Shown here piece after piece: positions 19,926-27,966 of a stretch of 64,000 bases of DNA. A program made the translations under genes and the position numbers. The stretch covers positions 248,001 to 312,000 of the forward strand of contig NZ_RPEM01000003.1 of NCBI RefSeq assembly GCF_004745575.1, written 5' to 3'. Origin of the DNA: Pseudotabrizicola sediminis. Lineage in GTDB: Bacteria; Pseudomonadota; Alphaproteobacteria; Rhodobacterales; Rhodobacteraceae. Positions within the stretch are counted from its first letter, which is position 1. Each line of letters starts with the position of its first letter. Below the pieces are notes generated by a model. It made no database searches, had not been told where the DNA came from, and saw nothing but the letters and a program-made list of their open reading frames with translations.

Positions 19926-21011
19926 TCACAGAACGCTGGTCGCAGGATTGCCCGGCAATGACACCTCCAGCAGTTCCAGATCCCCGGTCGGATCAGCATA
20001 CCGCGTCGCCATGCCCGGCGGTATGACAAAGGCATCCCCGGGCGACAGGCGGAACGGATCTTTCCCCTCTCCCTCCAGCGTCATTTCTCCGGCCATGACA
20101 AAGGTGAACAGAATATCCCCCGCATGCCGGGCCATCGGCGCGGCCACGCCATCAGGCCGCAGCACCATGACGCTCGCCACGCCCTTGGTGTTGGCGTTGA
20201 TCGTGGTGTCACGCGCCACAAACCCCGGCAGACGCGATGGCTCGAACACCCCGTCGCTGCCCCGGTTGAACACGAACCGCTGGCCTTGCCATTCGCGGTC
20301 GGGGCGTAGCTGCGGGGTGGGCAGGGTCATGTCGTGGTCAATCTCCGTCACATGCTCGGCGGGCACGCCGATCTCGATCACCTCGATCCCGTCACTGGCC
20401 TCCAGCACCCGGTGGCGGATTTCCGGCGGCTGGATGAAACAATCGCCCGCCTGCAACCGGATCGGCCCGCCCTGATCTTCATAGACCACATCCACCCAGC
20501 CCTTGATGCAGAAGATCAGCTGGAAGCCGACCCGGTGGAAATGCACCATATCGGGCACCGGCCCCCCATCAGGAATGCGGATATGGCTGGCAATCATCGC
20601 CCCGCCCAACCGGCTGGGCACCAGATCGCGGTAGTGCATCCCGGCGCGGCCAATCACCCAAGGGGCCTGATCGGCCAGACGGCGCACCACAAAGGCGTGT
20701 TCGGTCTGCGGCAGAACCAGGGCTGGGTTGATCTCGTCAATCTCCACCCGCGTGCCGTTGGGCGCGGTCAGAACGCGCTGCCCCCCGGCAAAGCCATCGG
20801 GGTCTTCGGTCAGGATGCGCAGGACGCCCGGCGGCACCTCGGCCCCCTTTCGGATGCGCAACCGCAGCCCATGGCCCGACAGCACCGCCACCTCGGGGTC
20901 GTCGGCGGGATAGATCATATCCAGCCGCATCCCCAGCACCTTGGTGTAAAACGGCAGGTCATGGCGCAGTTCCTGCGTGGACAGAAGAATTTCGGCGCGC
21001 GTCTCGGTCAT
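19926..21011 (-). CDS. VOC-like plus double-cupin protein
   Basis: This 361-aa cytosolic protein appears composite. Residues 1-90 (ILLSTQELRHDLPFYTKVLGMRLDMIYPADDPEVAVLSG) have the vicinal-oxygen-chelate pattern. Residues about 150-235 form one cupin (HFHRVGFQLIFCIKGWVDVVYEDQGGPIRLQAGDCFIQPPEIRH). Residues about 270-350 form a second (GDILFTFVMAGEMTLEGEGKDPFRLSPGDAFVIPPGMATRY). The first cupin retains the HFH and H metal-ligand pattern; the second is poorer in His. Substrate is unknown. ATG 21011 follows GGGGAAATCC. It is divergent from malic enzyme (139-bp gap). Confidence 0.75.
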   Translation of the reverse strand: MTETRAEILLSTQELRHDLPFYTKVLGMRLDMIYPADDPEVAVLSGHGLRLRIRKGAEVPPGVLRILTEDPDGFAGGQRVLTAPNGTRVEIDEINPALVLPQTEHAFVVRRLADQAPWVIGRAGMHYRDLVPSRLGGAMIASHIRIPDGGPVPDMVHFHRVGFQLIFCIKGWVDVVYEDQGGPIRLQAGDCFIQPPEIRHRVLEASDGIEVIEIGVPAEHVTEIDHDMTLPTPQLRPDREWQGQRFVFNRGSDGVFEPSRLPGFVARDTTINANTKGVASVMVLRPDGVAAPMARHAGDILFTFVMAGEMTLEGEGKDPFRLSPGDAFVIPPGMATRYADPTGDLELLEVSLPGNPATSVL

Positions 21012-21113
21012 GGATTTCCCCGGAGTTTGTCGCCATGCTGGGACTCGGACAAAAAATTTGCAAGCCACAGCGGCGGCGTTAGCGCACTCAGCCGGTTGGC
21101 GGATCAAAATAAA

Positions 21114-21131
21114 TGGTTTAAGGCTAAACCA
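21114..21131. promoter_or_regulatory. Inverted repeat upstream of maeB
   Basis: TGGTTTA-AGGC-TAAACCA is a perfect 7-bp inverted repeat in an AT-rich stretch, 19 bp before the maeB ATG and next to its ribosome site. It could be an operator or a small 5'-UTR hairpin. A single TTTGCAAG (21057-21064), one base from the TTTGCAAA motif found upstream of the propionyl-CoA synthetase, lies in the same divergent gap. Confidence 0.4.
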
Positions 21132-21150
21132 AATTTTCCGGGAGGCGAAA

Positions 21151-23430
21151 ATGGAAGAAGTGCGTCAGGACAATGCCCGTCAGGCGGCGCTGGATTATCA
21201 TGAATTCCCCAAGCCGGGAAAGCTGGAGATCCGCGCGACCAAGCCACTGGCCAATGGACGCGACCTGTCGCGCGCCTATTCCCCCGGCGTGGCCGAGGCC
21301 TGTCTTGAAATCAGGGCCGACCCGTCCACCGCGTCGCGCTACACCTCGCGCGGGAACCTTGTGGCGGTAGTCACCAACGGCACGGCGGTGCTGGGCCTTG
21401 GCAACATCGGGGCGCTGGCGTCCAAACCGGTGATGGAGGGCAAGGCGGTTCTGTTCAAGAAATTCGCCAACATCGACTGCTTTGACATCGAGCTGAACGA
21501 AGCCGACCCCGAAAAGCTGGCCGATATCGTCTGCGCGCTGGAGCCGACCTTCGGCGCCATCAATCTGGAAGACATCAAGGCCCCCGACTGTTTCATCGTC
21601 GAACAGCTGTGCCGCGAGCGGATGAACATCCCTGTATTCCACGACGACCAGCACGGCACCGCCATTGTGGTCGGCGCTGCCGCCACCAATGCGATGATCA
21701 TCGCGGGCAAGAGTTTTGACCAGATCCGGATCGTCTCCACCGGTGGGGGGGCTGCGGGCATCGCCTGCCTTGAGATGCTGGTCAAACTGGGCGTCCGGCG
21801 CGAGAATATCTGGCTCTGCGATCTGGAAGGGCTGGTCTACAAGGGCCGCACCGCGCAGATGTCCCCGCAGAAAGAGGCGTTTGCCCAAGGCACCACCCCC
21901 GCCACACTTGGCGATGTGATCGCGGGCGCAGACCTGTTCCTTGGCCTGTCCGGGCCCGGCGTGCTGACGCAGGACATGGTGGCCCGGATGGCCCCCAATC
22001 CGATCATCTTCGCGCTGGCCAACCCGAACCCGGAAATCCAGCCCGACCTTGCGCGCGAGGTTGCCCCCGGCGCCATCATCGCCACAGGCCGGTCTGACTT
22101 TCCCAATCAGGTCAACAATGTGCTGTGCTTTCCCTTCATCTTCCGCGGTGCGCTGGACGTGGGGGCCACCACGATCAACGACGAGATGAAGATCGCCTGC
22201 ATCGAAGGCATCGCCGCCCTCGCGCGCGCCACGACAAGCGCAGAGGCGGCGGCGGCCTACAGCGGCGAAAAGCTGTCGTTCGGGGCCGACTACCTGATTC
22301 CCAAGCCGTTCGACCCGCGGCTGATGGGCGTTGTGGCCAGTGCGGTGGCACGCGCCGCGATGGAAACCGGCGTGGCCACGCGGCCCCTGGCCGATCTGGA
22401 GGCCTACAAGGCAACGCTGGACGGATCGGTGTTCAAATCCGCCCTGCTGATGCGCCCGGTGTTCGAGGCCGCGCGGCACGCCGAGCGCAAGATCGTCTTT
22501 GCCGAAGGCGAGGATGAACGGGTGCTGCGCACCGCCAATGCGATGCTGGAAGAAACCACCGACCTGCCAATCCTGATCGGGCGGCCCGAAGTGGTGGAGG
22601 CGCGGTGTGAACGCGCCGGCCTGCCAATCCGTCCGGGCCGCGATTTCCATCTGGTGAACCCGGAAAACGACCCGCGCTACCGCGACTATTGGGGCACCTA
22701 TGCCGAGCTGATGGCGCGGCGCGGCGTGACGCCCGATATTGCCCGCGCGATCATGCGGACCAACACCACCGCGATTGCGGCGGTGATGGTGCACCGAGGC
22801 GAGGCCGACAGCATGATCTGCGGCACCTTCGGGCAGTATCTGTGGCATCTGGGCTATGTCCGTCAGGTGCTGGCGCGCAACGGCTTGCAGCCCGTCGCAG
22901 CGCTGTCGATGATGATTCTGGAAGACGGCCCGCTGTTCATCGCCGACACCCATGTGAATGCCGAGCCGACGCCAGAGCAGATCATGCAGACGGTGCTGGG
23001 GGCGGCGCGGCACGTGAAGCGCTTCGGTCTGGCCCCCAAGATCGCGCTGTGTACGCAAAGTCAGTTCGGCAACATGGACAATGAAAAGGCCCATCGGATG
23101 CGGGCGGCGCTGGAACTGCTGGACGCGCGCGAGCCGGATTTTGCCTATGAGGGCGAGATGAACATCGACGCCGCCCTCGACCAGTCCCTGCGCGACCGGC
23201 TTCTGGCGGGCGGGCGGTTTGATGGCCCGGCAAACGTGCTGGTCTTTGCTTCCGCCGACGCCGCCTCGGGCGTGCGCAACATCCTGAAAATGAAGGCCGG
23301 CGGGCTGGAGGTCGGGCCAATCCTGATGGGGATGGGCAACAAGGCCCATATCGTGACCCCGTCGATCACCGCCCGCGGCCTGCTGAACGTGTCCGCCATC
23401 GCAGGCACCCCTGTGGCGCATTACGGATAA
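21151..23430 (+). CDS. maeB: NADP-dependent malic enzyme with C-terminal phosphotransacetylase-like domain
   Basis: This 759-aa enzyme decarboxylates malate to pyruvate with NADP. Residues 1-130 form the malic N-terminal domain ([38 protein letters not shown]). About 160-390 form the NAD(P)-binding domain ([59 protein letters not shown]). About 430-759 form a PTA/PTB domain, which is regulatory in MaeB proteins. ATG 21151 follows GGGAGGCGAAA. It links C4 acids from propionyl-CoA assimilation to pyruvate. A hairpin (CCCCCTG/CAGCGGGGG) follows the stop at about 23442. Confidence 0.95.
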   Translation: MEEVRQDNARQAALDYHEFPKPGKLEIRATKPLANGRDLSRAYSPGVAEACLEIRADPSTASRYTSRGNLVAVVTNGTAVLGLGNIGALASKPVMEGKAVLFKKFANIDCFDIELNEADPEKLADIVCALEPTFGAINLEDIKAPDCFIVEQLCRERMNIPVFHDDQHGTAIVVGAAATNAMIIAGKSFDQIRIVSTGGGAAGIACLEMLVKLGVRRENIWLCDLEGLVYKGRTAQMSPQKEAFAQGTTPATLGDVIAGADLFLGLSGPGVLTQDMVARMAPNPIIFALANPNPEIQPDLAREVAPGAIIATGRSDFPNQVNNVLCFPFIFRGALDVGATTINDEMKIACIEGIAALARATTSAEAAAAYSGEKLSFGADYLIPKPFDPRLMGVVASAVARAAMETGVATRPLADLEAYKATLDGSVFKSALLMRPVFEAARHAERKIVFAEGEDERVLRTANAMLEETTDLPILIGRPEVVEARCERAGLPIRPGRDFHLVNPENDPRYRDYWGTYAELMARRGVTPDIARAIMRTNTTAIAAVMVHRGEADSMICGTFGQYLWHLGYVRQVLARNGLQPVAALSMMILEDGPLFIADTHVNAEPTPEQIMQTVLGAARHVKRFGLAPKIALCTQSQFGNMDNEKAHRMRAALELLDAREPDFAYEGEMNIDAALDQSLRDRLLAGGRFDGPANVLVFASADAASGVRNILKMKAGGLEVGPILMGMGNKAHIVTPSITARGLLNVSAIAGTPVAHYG

Positions 23431-23571
23431 CACAGACTTCCCCCTGCGTAACAGCGGGGGGAGGTATTTTGGGTCAATCGGTTCACTCTTCAGTTGTAAC
23501 CGTTCTTTACCCTCTGATCCCCCGCTCATCGGTCTTCCGCCCTCCTGCGCTGTGCCCGGGCGGCACCCCAG

Positions 23572-23576
23572 GAAGC
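23572..23576. repeat. Target-site duplication, left copy (GAAGC)
   Basis: GAAGC directly precedes the TGTAGG end of the transposon; the identical GAAGC directly follows the other end at 27915-27919. Five-base duplications are what Tn7- and Tn5053-type transposases create. Confidence 0.9.
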
Positions 23577-23601
23577 TGTAGGTGGAACCATAGTTAGCCC
23601 A
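23577..23601 (+). repeat. Transposon terminal inverted repeat, left
   Basis: 25-bp end beginning TGTAGGTGGAA and ending CATAGTTAGCCCA. It differs from the reverse complement of the right end at only two positions (bases 12 and 21). Confidence 0.92.
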
Positions 23602-23679
23602 CTCCAGCCGCGACTCTCTTCACAACACACTGAAATACATATACTTTTCTGACGGCTAAACCCAATCTGTCCAAACTTT

Positions 23680-23690
23680 TGCCATTCTGG
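23680..23690 (+). repeat. Subterminal transposase-binding-type repeat, left
   Basis: TGCCATTCTGG lies 103 bp inside the left end and recurs in inverted orientation as CCAGAATGGCA at 27863-27873, 41 bp inside the right end. The flanking bases also agree, giving about 16 of 19 matches overall. Tn7/Tn5053 ends carry several such roughly 19-bp transposase sites. A second CCATT (23691-23695) follows. Confidence 0.6.
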
Positions 23691-23730
23691 CCATTAAAGT
23701 TTTACCATCGAAAGTTCGAAGCCAAGGCAA

Positions 23731-23757
23731 GAAAAAAGCCGCCCAATCGGGCGGCTT
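23731..23757 (-). terminator. Intrinsic terminator downstream of tniQ
   Basis: On the minus strand AAGCCGCCC-GATT-GGGCGGCTT is followed by TTTTTTC: a perfect 9-bp stem, tetraloop and T tract. It is 34 bp after the tniQ stop and would end the transposon operon before the left end. Confidence 0.9.
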
Positions 23758-23790
23758 CATAGCGTATAGGTCTGAATTATCTCGGTATTT

Positions 23791-25596
23791 TCAGGTCAGC
23801 GGTGCTCTTTTGTAGAATATCGCGGGCGGTTTGTGTTCGGCAAAAATCGGATGGATCCCCGTCTCTGACAGCTTCCGAAAGGTATCGGTTGGCCGGCGTC
23901 CTTCTGAGCGGCTGATCTCATCGATACTGACGTGATCACGCGTGAATTGCCGCACGTCGTTCAGGCTGACCAGCCAAGTCACTTTCCTGCCCTTCCGACG
24001 AAAGGAGCGCCGCAGCAGAAAGTCACCGTTTGCATCTGGATACCGGGACAGCAGGTCGATGTAGCTCGTCGGCGCATCGATGATCTTTGCTGCCTGGCTG
24101 GCAAAGATCGCCTCTGCACGATCCGTCTTGGTCGTAAGCTTGCCGACTTCACGTGGAGACGCTTTGACAGCCTGGAGACCGCTTTCCGACAGAACGCGCT
24201 CCACGCACTTGATCCTTTCAGACAAAATCAACTGGAGAAGGGCGGCAACAGGCAGGTCAAACTCATGCGCAATTGACCAAAGGTCGGACATTTCATCGCC
24301 CATCGTCGCAACGGGATCGGCCTTTTCGTAAATGTCAGACAGAAAGCTAAACAAGTTGCGAGGCCCCGAAAGAGCGGCCGAAGTTGTGTCATCACTCAAC
24401 TTGGCGCTAAGGCACAGCATGCCGGACCGAAGAAGCTCAAGGGCAACCCGCGACGAACAAGAAAGGGCGCGTGCGACATCAGATGGGTCTTCAGGCAGAC
24501 TTTCCTCTGACATCAGAATGGCCATTTCTGCGGCCTTGCTGTTCAGCGCGACCGCCTGAGGCAATGTATTGAGGATCTCCGCCTCAACCAAGCCAGACCC
24601 TTCCAGAGATCCCCGAACCGCATCACGGCTCAAGCCCGTCGCAAGTGCGAGCGACTTGATGCTGTGCACCCGGCGAACAGTGACCTTCTCCCCCAAAACA
24701 ACGGCGCCGGGATCGATAGGCATTGTCTCAAGAATGAAATCGCGCACGATACCTGCAATCTCTACACATTCCGGCTGAGTTACTCGGTCATTCAGCCATT
24801 TGTAGAGGATCCCAAATTTTGCAGTCGGGGTGGGTTCGCAGTTTTTGTCACGGCTTGCTGATAGAATTTCGGTCAACCCTGCGCGGATGCCGGCTGGTCC
24901 GCCTGCGATGAAAGGGAAGCCGACGCTTCCTGCGACAAAGAGATCGCACCGTGAGAGGCTTTTCATCGATGTATACTGACCGAACTTGAGGATTGCGCCG
25001 ATGATTTCCGAAACCCGCGAGATGACGTCGATTTGCTGGCCATCGATCCAACCAGAAGATGACGCCCCGGCCGCCCGCTGACGAAGGTGGTCCTCGAGAG
25101 GAGAGACATCCTCAATTTTTGACGCGTAGGCCTTTTTCACCGTTGGGAAGTCTTGCGAAACCCCAGCGGAAGAAATGACAGAATGGGGGAGCAAAAAGAC
25201 CGAGTGATCTACGCATGTCCGCACGGACGCCATCTGCCAGACCACCTTAGTGACTGGGTTGCCGTAGGGATCCCGGTTTTCTTGAGCGCAGATGGGGCAG
25301 TAGCCCCACTCACCAGGCCCAAAGAACGCCTTGTCGGTAGGCTCGCCACGAAACAACACCGTCGCGCTATCAGGCTGAATCAGCACGCCGGTTTTCAGAT
25401 CATCCGGCACGGCGCCAGTGATGTCCGAAAGCTGTTGAATATCGATGTCGTCAGCCACTACGAGCCCGCTTGGGGCAATTTTGATGATCCTCAGAAATTC
25501 CACCGCACCCATGTTTCCATGGGTGCGGGCGATCCGTTCGATGTAGGAGTAGAGGGACTCCCCGGGGGTAAATGGAAGGTGCGGAAGCAATGCCAT
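23791..25596 (-). CDS. tniQ: TniQ/TnsD-family transposition target-selector
   Basis: This 601-aa protein belongs to the TniQ family, which in Tn7/Tn5053-type elements binds DNA and directs the AAA+ regulator and transposase to a target. The N-terminus LPFTPGESLYSYIERIARTHG is the canonical TniQ opening (P-x-x-x-E-S-L-x-S/Y-W/Y). A zinc finger follows, with C100 and C103 (YCPIC) and C128/H131 (RTCVDH). The long C-terminal half holds helix-turn-helix-like segments, as in large TnsD-type members. ATG 25596 is chosen for GGAGGGG 6 bp upstream. It starts 13 bp after the tniB-remnant stop. The gene looks intact. Confidence 0.88.
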   Translation of the reverse strand: MALLPHLPFTPGESLYSYIERIARTHGNMGAVEFLRIIKIAPSGLVVADDIDIQQLSDITGAVPDDLKTGVLIQPDSATVLFRGEPTDKAFFGPGEWGYCPICAQENRDPYGNPVTKVVWQMASVRTCVDHSVFLLPHSVISSAGVSQDFPTVKKAYASKIEDVSPLEDHLRQRAAGASSSGWIDGQQIDVISRVSEIIGAILKFGQYTSMKSLSRCDLFVAGSVGFPFIAGGPAGIRAGLTEILSASRDKNCEPTPTAKFGILYKWLNDRVTQPECVEIAGIVRDFILETMPIDPGAVVLGEKVTVRRVHSIKSLALATGLSRDAVRGSLEGSGLVEAEILNTLPQAVALNSKAAEMAILMSEESLPEDPSDVARALSCSSRVALELLRSGMLCLSAKLSDDTTSAALSGPRNLFSFLSDIYEKADPVATMGDEMSDLWSIAHEFDLPVAALLQLILSERIKCVERVLSESGLQAVKASPREVGKLTTKTDRAEAIFASQAAKIIDAPTSYIDLLSRYPDANGDFLLRRSFRRKGRKVTWLVSLNDVRQFTRDHVSIDEISRSEGRRPTDTFRKLSETGIHPIFAEHKPPAIFYKRAPLT

Positions 25597-25609
25597 ATCT
25601 GCCCCTCCT

Positions 25610-25873
25610 TCACGCAGCACGGCGCTTCTTGCGACGCCGACCGTCGGGCTCTTCTTCCAAGCGCTTGGAACCATTCAGAGGCACAATCCGCCAGTCTGCG
25701 GCTGCAAACACGTTCAGGTCCCATTTGACACCTTCGCGAATGCCCCACACTTCCGCAAAATGGTCGCGGGAAAGCTGGTCGTCTTCGAGGGAAAGCGCGA
25801 GATCAATTGCTTGAATGGTGGTCTCAGCAACGAGACCAAAACGACCGCGCGAGCCGTAAATCAAGCGTTCCCA
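25610..25873 (-). pseudogene. tniB: 3' remnant of tniB (AAA+ transposition regulator)
   Basis: About 86 codons remain in frame, from WERLIYGSRGRFGLVAETTI to a TGA at 25610. The pattern RLI-x-G-x-x-GRFGL ... AIDLAL ... LSRDHFAEVWGIREGVKWDLNVFAAADW is the C-terminal end of TniB-type ATPases (lid helices and N-V-F-x-A-x-D-W tail). The Walker A/B part is missing, and the fragment has no start codon or ribosome site of its own in that frame. It abuts, in another frame, the end of the DUF6634-like ORF, so a deletion joined the two. The order tniB-tniQ with a 13-bp gap is the ancestral one. Confidence 0.7.
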
Positions 25874-26286
25874 GACGGATGAATTTGAAAATAGGGCGAT
25901 GTCGCGATGTAGCGCTGGTCTCCGAGACGCGGATGCCCAGAAACTTGCCCGAAAAGGTGAGGATATGCGCCCAGATGAACAGCGCACCATTCAGAAAGAA
26001 CTGGTGCATCTTCGAGGATCGATTCCGTCGGCAAAATCGAGCTGAGGCCCTTAACATGTGCAAGAAATTCTTCAAGCTGTTCGTGCCAGTCTGGGCGATG
26101 GGTCTGCAGCCATGTAAGAGCCATTTCCTGCTGAAATTGGCGAAACATGCCGGTCATAGCTCGATCGGCGTCAAGCGCTGCCAGCAGGTCATCGTCGCCT
26201 CTTGATCGCCCCAGAAGTTCCTTAAGGTTTTCGCTGCGTCCAAGGAAAGGTCTGCGGGGATCCTGATAGGACATCGAATTCATCAT
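25861..26286 (-). CDS. DUF6634-like protein, C-terminally truncated
   Basis: This is a 141-aa protein. Its C-terminal half (PTESILEDAPVLSEWCAVHLG, then LFGQVSGHPRLGDQRYIATSPYFQIHPSG) follows the pattern I recall for DUF6634: dAPxLxxW, G-x-V-x-GHPRL, I-x-TSP. The family then normally ends in roughly W-A-R-T-x-S-R-x-Y-R-L-G, which is absent here: translation stops after HPSGNA where sequence of the tniB remnant begins. ATG 26286 is supported by GAGGA 5 bp upstream, overlapping the AAA+ stop region. Function of the family is unknown; this copy may be non-functional. Confidence 0.6.
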   Translation of the reverse strand: MMNSMSYQDPRRPFLGRSENLKELLGRSRGDDDLLAALDADRAMTGMFRQFQQEMALTWLQTHRPDWHEQLEEFLAHVKGLSSILPTESILEDAPVLSEWCAVHLGAYPHLFGQVSGHPRLGDQRYIATSPYFQIHPSGNA

Positions 26287-26294
26287 AGTCTTCC

Positions 26295-27410
26295 TCACTG
26301 AAAAATTGGTCTGCTCTCTAGGTCCTGAGCCCGGGCCAACATCCGCGAGACGTCGCGCAAACTGATGCGGCGGTTCAAGCGGTCTTGTGCATGGATCAAA
26401 GCGACGATGATCGCCTCAATCGATGCGTCGGAAAGAGAAAGCTCTCTGCCGCGGCGGATCGCAAAGTCTTGGAGCTCGAGGGGTGTCAACGCGCGGACGT
26501 GCACCACAGTGCAGCGGCTTTTGACTGTCGGCTGCACCAGATCGACGTCGTTGGATGTGAAAATCCAAGACAAGTGCGACATGTCGAAAGAGACGCGGTA
26601 GAACGGGCATTCCCACCGCCGCGCGGACTCTGGCTCAAGCAGCGAGAGCAGCGCATCGTAGAATGAAAAGGCCGTGCCCTTTTTCGACTCCGCTGACTTT
26701 GCTTTGCAGATCTCGTCGACGACGACGATGCCGTTCGCCATCCGACTTTCCAAGATCATCTCAACGGGACGGCCAGGTTGTGCTGATCCCCATCCCCGTT
26801 CAAGGCCGACTATGCTGAAGCCGGGGCTTCCAGTGGATGCGTCTAGTCCAACAGAGGGGACTGAAACAAGCTCAGCAAAACGCTTTGCCAAGCGGGTCTT
26901 CCCAACCCCAGGTGGGCCGTTGATGATAAGTGGGGAAATCTTGATAGGCTCCCCCAGACGTGCAGATCTCCGCAGTGAATGCCAAAGAACCTCTGTCGCT
27001 GAAGCCAGCCATGGCGCCTCTTGATGGAGGCGCGCGGCCACTTCATCTGCCCAGGCTTCGCTCTTTGCCACGGCAACAGGGATGTCTCCCCGTGCAGCCT
27101 GAAGCTTTGTGATTTCGGTTTTGCTCAGGTGCGAAGTTGCGGACGCGGCAGCGCGCCGTGAGAACAGTTTTTCAACGCGCGCACGGATACGCTCTTCATC
27201 TACTCTCTTGAGAAGGGCTTCATGTTCGAGACGAGCGATTTCGTCGCCATTTGCAACAGTTGACACCTCTGAAAAGCGCTTCCCGTGGGCAGCGCGCGCC
27301 AGCCTATCAATCCGACGGTCAAACAGAAAATCTCGTAATCTGCGGCGGACCTTCTCGGGATCCCCGATCTCCTTCTGCTCAATGAGCTGGATCACTTTCA
27401 GTCTTTTCAC
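26295..27410 (-). CDS. Lon-like AAA+ ATPase (transposon cassette)
   Basis: This is a 371-aa protein. Residues 1-120 are charged and helical with probable coiled coil (EARLEHEALLKRVDEERIRARVEKLF region). The AAA+ core follows, with Walker A GPPGVGKT at 165-172, Walker B IVVVDEI at 228-234, sensor-1 WIFTSND and lid helices ending RISLRDVSRMLARAQ. The pattern resembles Lon/ClpX-type remodellers; no protease domain is present. The start is GTG 27410, with AAGGAG 7 bp upstream and GTGA overlapping the stop of the preceding small ORF. It is not TniB, whose remnant lies downstream. Role (cargo, defence or transposition accessory) is unknown. Confidence 0.75.
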   Translation of the reverse strand: MKRLKVIQLIEQKEIGDPEKVRRRLRDFLFDRRIDRLARAAHGKRFSEVSTVANGDEIARLEHEALLKRVDEERIRARVEKLFSRRAAASATSHLSKTEITKLQAARGDIPVAVAKSEAWADEVAARLHQEAPWLASATEVLWHSLRRSARLGEPIKISPLIINGPPGVGKTRLAKRFAELVSVPSVGLDASTGSPGFSIVGLERGWGSAQPGRPVEMILESRMANGIVVVDEICKAKSAESKKGTAFSFYDALLSLLEPESARRWECPFYRVSFDMSHLSWIFTSNDVDLVQPTVKSRCTVVHVRALTPLELQDFAIRRGRELSLSDASIEAIIVALIHAQDRLNRRISLRDVSRMLARAQDLESRPIFQ

Positions 27411-27637
27411 AATGCGTCTCCTTCCGGTGCGAGCTGGGCTCGACGGGTGTTGGGGTTCCATTTCGATGGCTGAAACCCCGGACCGCTGATGCCGATCTTC
27501 CTCTGATCGGGTGTCATCATCAGAGTCGCGCTTCTTCGCATCCAATTCTGCTGAACAGCGAAAAGGCGGCGCGATAGAGCATCGTGGCTCGGGCGCGGAT
27601 CGAGAAGGTGAGCATTCATGAACTTGAACGATGGCAT
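27407..27637 (-). CDS. Unknown 76-aa protein, first gene of transposon operon
   Basis: A small basic protein from MPSFKFMNAHLL to APEGDAL. ATG 27637 is preceded by AAAGGA at 7 bp. The stop overlaps the AAA+ start as GTGA, so the two are translationally coupled, which argues that it is real. I recognise no domain; the region QNWMRRSATLMMTPDQRKIGISGPGF is helical then Gly/Pro-rich. Upstream, 27638-27914 contains only the transposon end; a weak minus-strand promoter candidate (TTGACG near 27745) can be seen. Confidence 0.55.
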   Translation of the reverse strand: MPSFKFMNAHLLDPRPSHDALSRRLFAVQQNWMRRSATLMMTPDQRKIGISGPGFQPSKWNPNTRRAQLAPEGDAL

Positions 27638-27862
27638 AACAGGTCCTTTCACCAAAGCCTGACCGCCAAGGTGGCGCGAGCTATGATGCTGTTTTCATTG
27701 TGGAAAAATTTGACGTGAGGGGAGGATGCCTGAGCCAAAATGCTCCGTCAACCGGCCCAGAACGACCCAAACGGGTCATCATCCTGAGTTCGTGGCCGAA
27801 AATGGCGCTCTCACAGACCTAATGAAAACAATGGCTTGACGGTCTCTGGCAAATTTATGCGT

Positions 27863-27873
27863 CCAGAATGGCA
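27863..27873 (-). repeat. Subterminal transposase-binding-type repeat, right
   Basis: CCAGAATGGCA is the inverse of the left-end TGCCATTCTGG (23680-23690). Further AATGGC cores at 27830-27835 and 27801-27806 suggest three sites at this end, a left/right asymmetry of the kind seen in Tn7-like ends. Confidence 0.55.
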
Positions 27874-27889
27874 CCAATTTGCCCCGAAA

Positions 27890-27914
27890 TGGGATAACTA
27901 TGCTTCCACCTACA
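27890..27914 (-). repeat. Transposon terminal inverted repeat, right
   Basis: Reverse complement begins TGTAGGTGGAA and matches the left end at 23 of 25 positions. GAAGC follows immediately outside. Confidence 0.92.
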
Positions 27915-27919
27915 GAAGC
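27915..27919. repeat. Target-site duplication, right copy (GAAGC)
   Basis: Identical to 23572-23576, directly adjoining the right end of the transposon. Confidence 0.9.
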
Positions 27920-27966
27920 GCCGGGCAGCGGTGCGGCAGAAGATTCGCAAGCGGCAACTGCACTAA

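Larger units (their letters stand above)
23577..27914 (-). mobile_element. Non-autonomous Tn7/Tn5053-type transposon carrying an AAA+ cassette (4338 bp)
   Basis: The element is delimited by 25-bp terminal inverted repeats matching at 23 of 25 positions, both beginning 5'-TGTAGGTGGAA, and by a GAAGC duplication outside each end. Read on the minus strand from the 27.9-kb end it holds a 76-aa ORF, an AAA+ ATPase, a DUF6634-like ORF, a tniB 3' remnant and tniQ. No DDE transposase (tniA/tnsB) or resolvase is present. GC content is visibly lower than in the flanking chromosome. It occupies the gap between maeB and the propionyl-CoA synthetase and disrupts no recognisable gene. Confidence 0.9.

Noticed and set aside
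21124-23529. 801-aa minus-strand frame opposite maeB
   Set aside because: His/Arg/Gly-rich composition without domains; it is the antisense shadow of the malic enzyme.
23577-27914. CRISPR-associated transposon
   Set aside because: tniQ is present, but no cas gene, repeat array or crRNA-like repeat exists inside or near the element, and this TniQ is the long TnsD-like kind.
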